23,825 bases of DNA. Source: a virus. The stretch covers positions 1 through 23,825 of IMG/VR virus record IMGVR_UViG_3300030101_001243. One strand, given 5' to 3'. The position numbers and the translations under genes were made by a program. Within the stretch, counting starts at the first letter, position 1; each line of letters begins with the position of its first letter. A model generated the notes under the pieces. It was not told the DNA's origin. It searched no databases and saw nothing but the letters and a program-made list of their open reading frames with translations. Positions 23,780 through 23,825 of the stretch are shown here, in pieces.

Positions 23780-23825
23780 ATGTGCGTTATAGATATAGAC
23801 GAACCCACAAAACAAATTGTTATGA
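23780..23825 (+). CDS. Possible start of a further plus-strand gene (partial)
   Basis: An ATG at 23780 opens a frame to the right edge, MCVIDIDEPTKQIVM, too short to identify. It sits 31 nt after the regulator stop, behind an A-rich leader (CCAAATAA). A 7-codon frame from 23756 ends in the TAA immediately before it. The T-run at 23748-23755 could end or weaken the regulator transcript, and TATGATTG at 23755-23762 is one mismatch from TAnnTTTG. This is a weak call. Confidence 0.3.
   Translation, partial: MCVIDIDEPTKQIVM

Overview
The window is part of a tailed double-stranded DNA phage genome, almost certainly from a phage infecting a Bacteroidota (flavobacterial, probably marine) host. Two lines of evidence point to the host. 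Gene starts lack GGAGG-type Shine-Dalgarno sequences and have A/T-rich leaders. The few intergenic gaps are strongly enriched for TAnnTTTG, the Bacteroidota -7 promoter element. The protein set is that of a short-tailed (podovirus) virion: terminase, portal, scaffold, major capsid protein, ring proteins, a very large nozzle/stabilisation protein and internal (ejection or cargo) proteins, with no tape measure, sheath or major tail tube gene. Order and protein types resemble crAss-like (Crassvirales) phages and their marine flavophage relatives. That placement is inference from gene order and motifs.

Layout: almost everything is on the minus strand and is read right to left. From the right: a fibre or decoration-like protein (23290-22346), two small unknown genes, a two-domain GroES-like co-chaperonin, a 96-aa coiled-coil protein in the small-terminase position, TerL (20966-18858), portal (18804-16354), an Ig-like/baseplate-type small protein, a repeat-containing fibre (15954-13903), two small genes, scaffold-like protein (13362-12256), major capsid protein (12236-10815), a 274-aa protein with a basic tail, two ring/connector proteins, the 1773-aa nozzle protein (8262-2941), then two internal proteins and the start of a third that runs off the left edge. 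Only the rightmost part is on the plus strand: a winged-helix regulator (23320-23748) and perhaps the start of another gene. The window therefore ends at a divergent junction between the late structural block and an oppositely oriented region.

Many genes overlap by 1 to 35 nt (ATGA, TAATG or TGATG junctions), so translation is probably coupled. The longest non-coding gap is 83 nt (9839-9921); there is no stretch over 300 nt without a gene. No tRNA, rRNA, CRISPR array, insertion sequence or integrase was seen.

Control appears to sit in the short gaps. A factor-independent terminator follows the capsid gene. A second terminator follows the 274-aa gene, and its loop also carries the likely -33 box of the next promoter. 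TAnnTTTG boxes precede the portal, first ring protein, 310-aa protein, ejection protein, 106-aa protein and fibre-like protein. In the 29-nt divergent gap two TAnnTTTG boxes face each other across a 13-bp palindrome, which could form an early/late switch controlled by the adjacent regulator.
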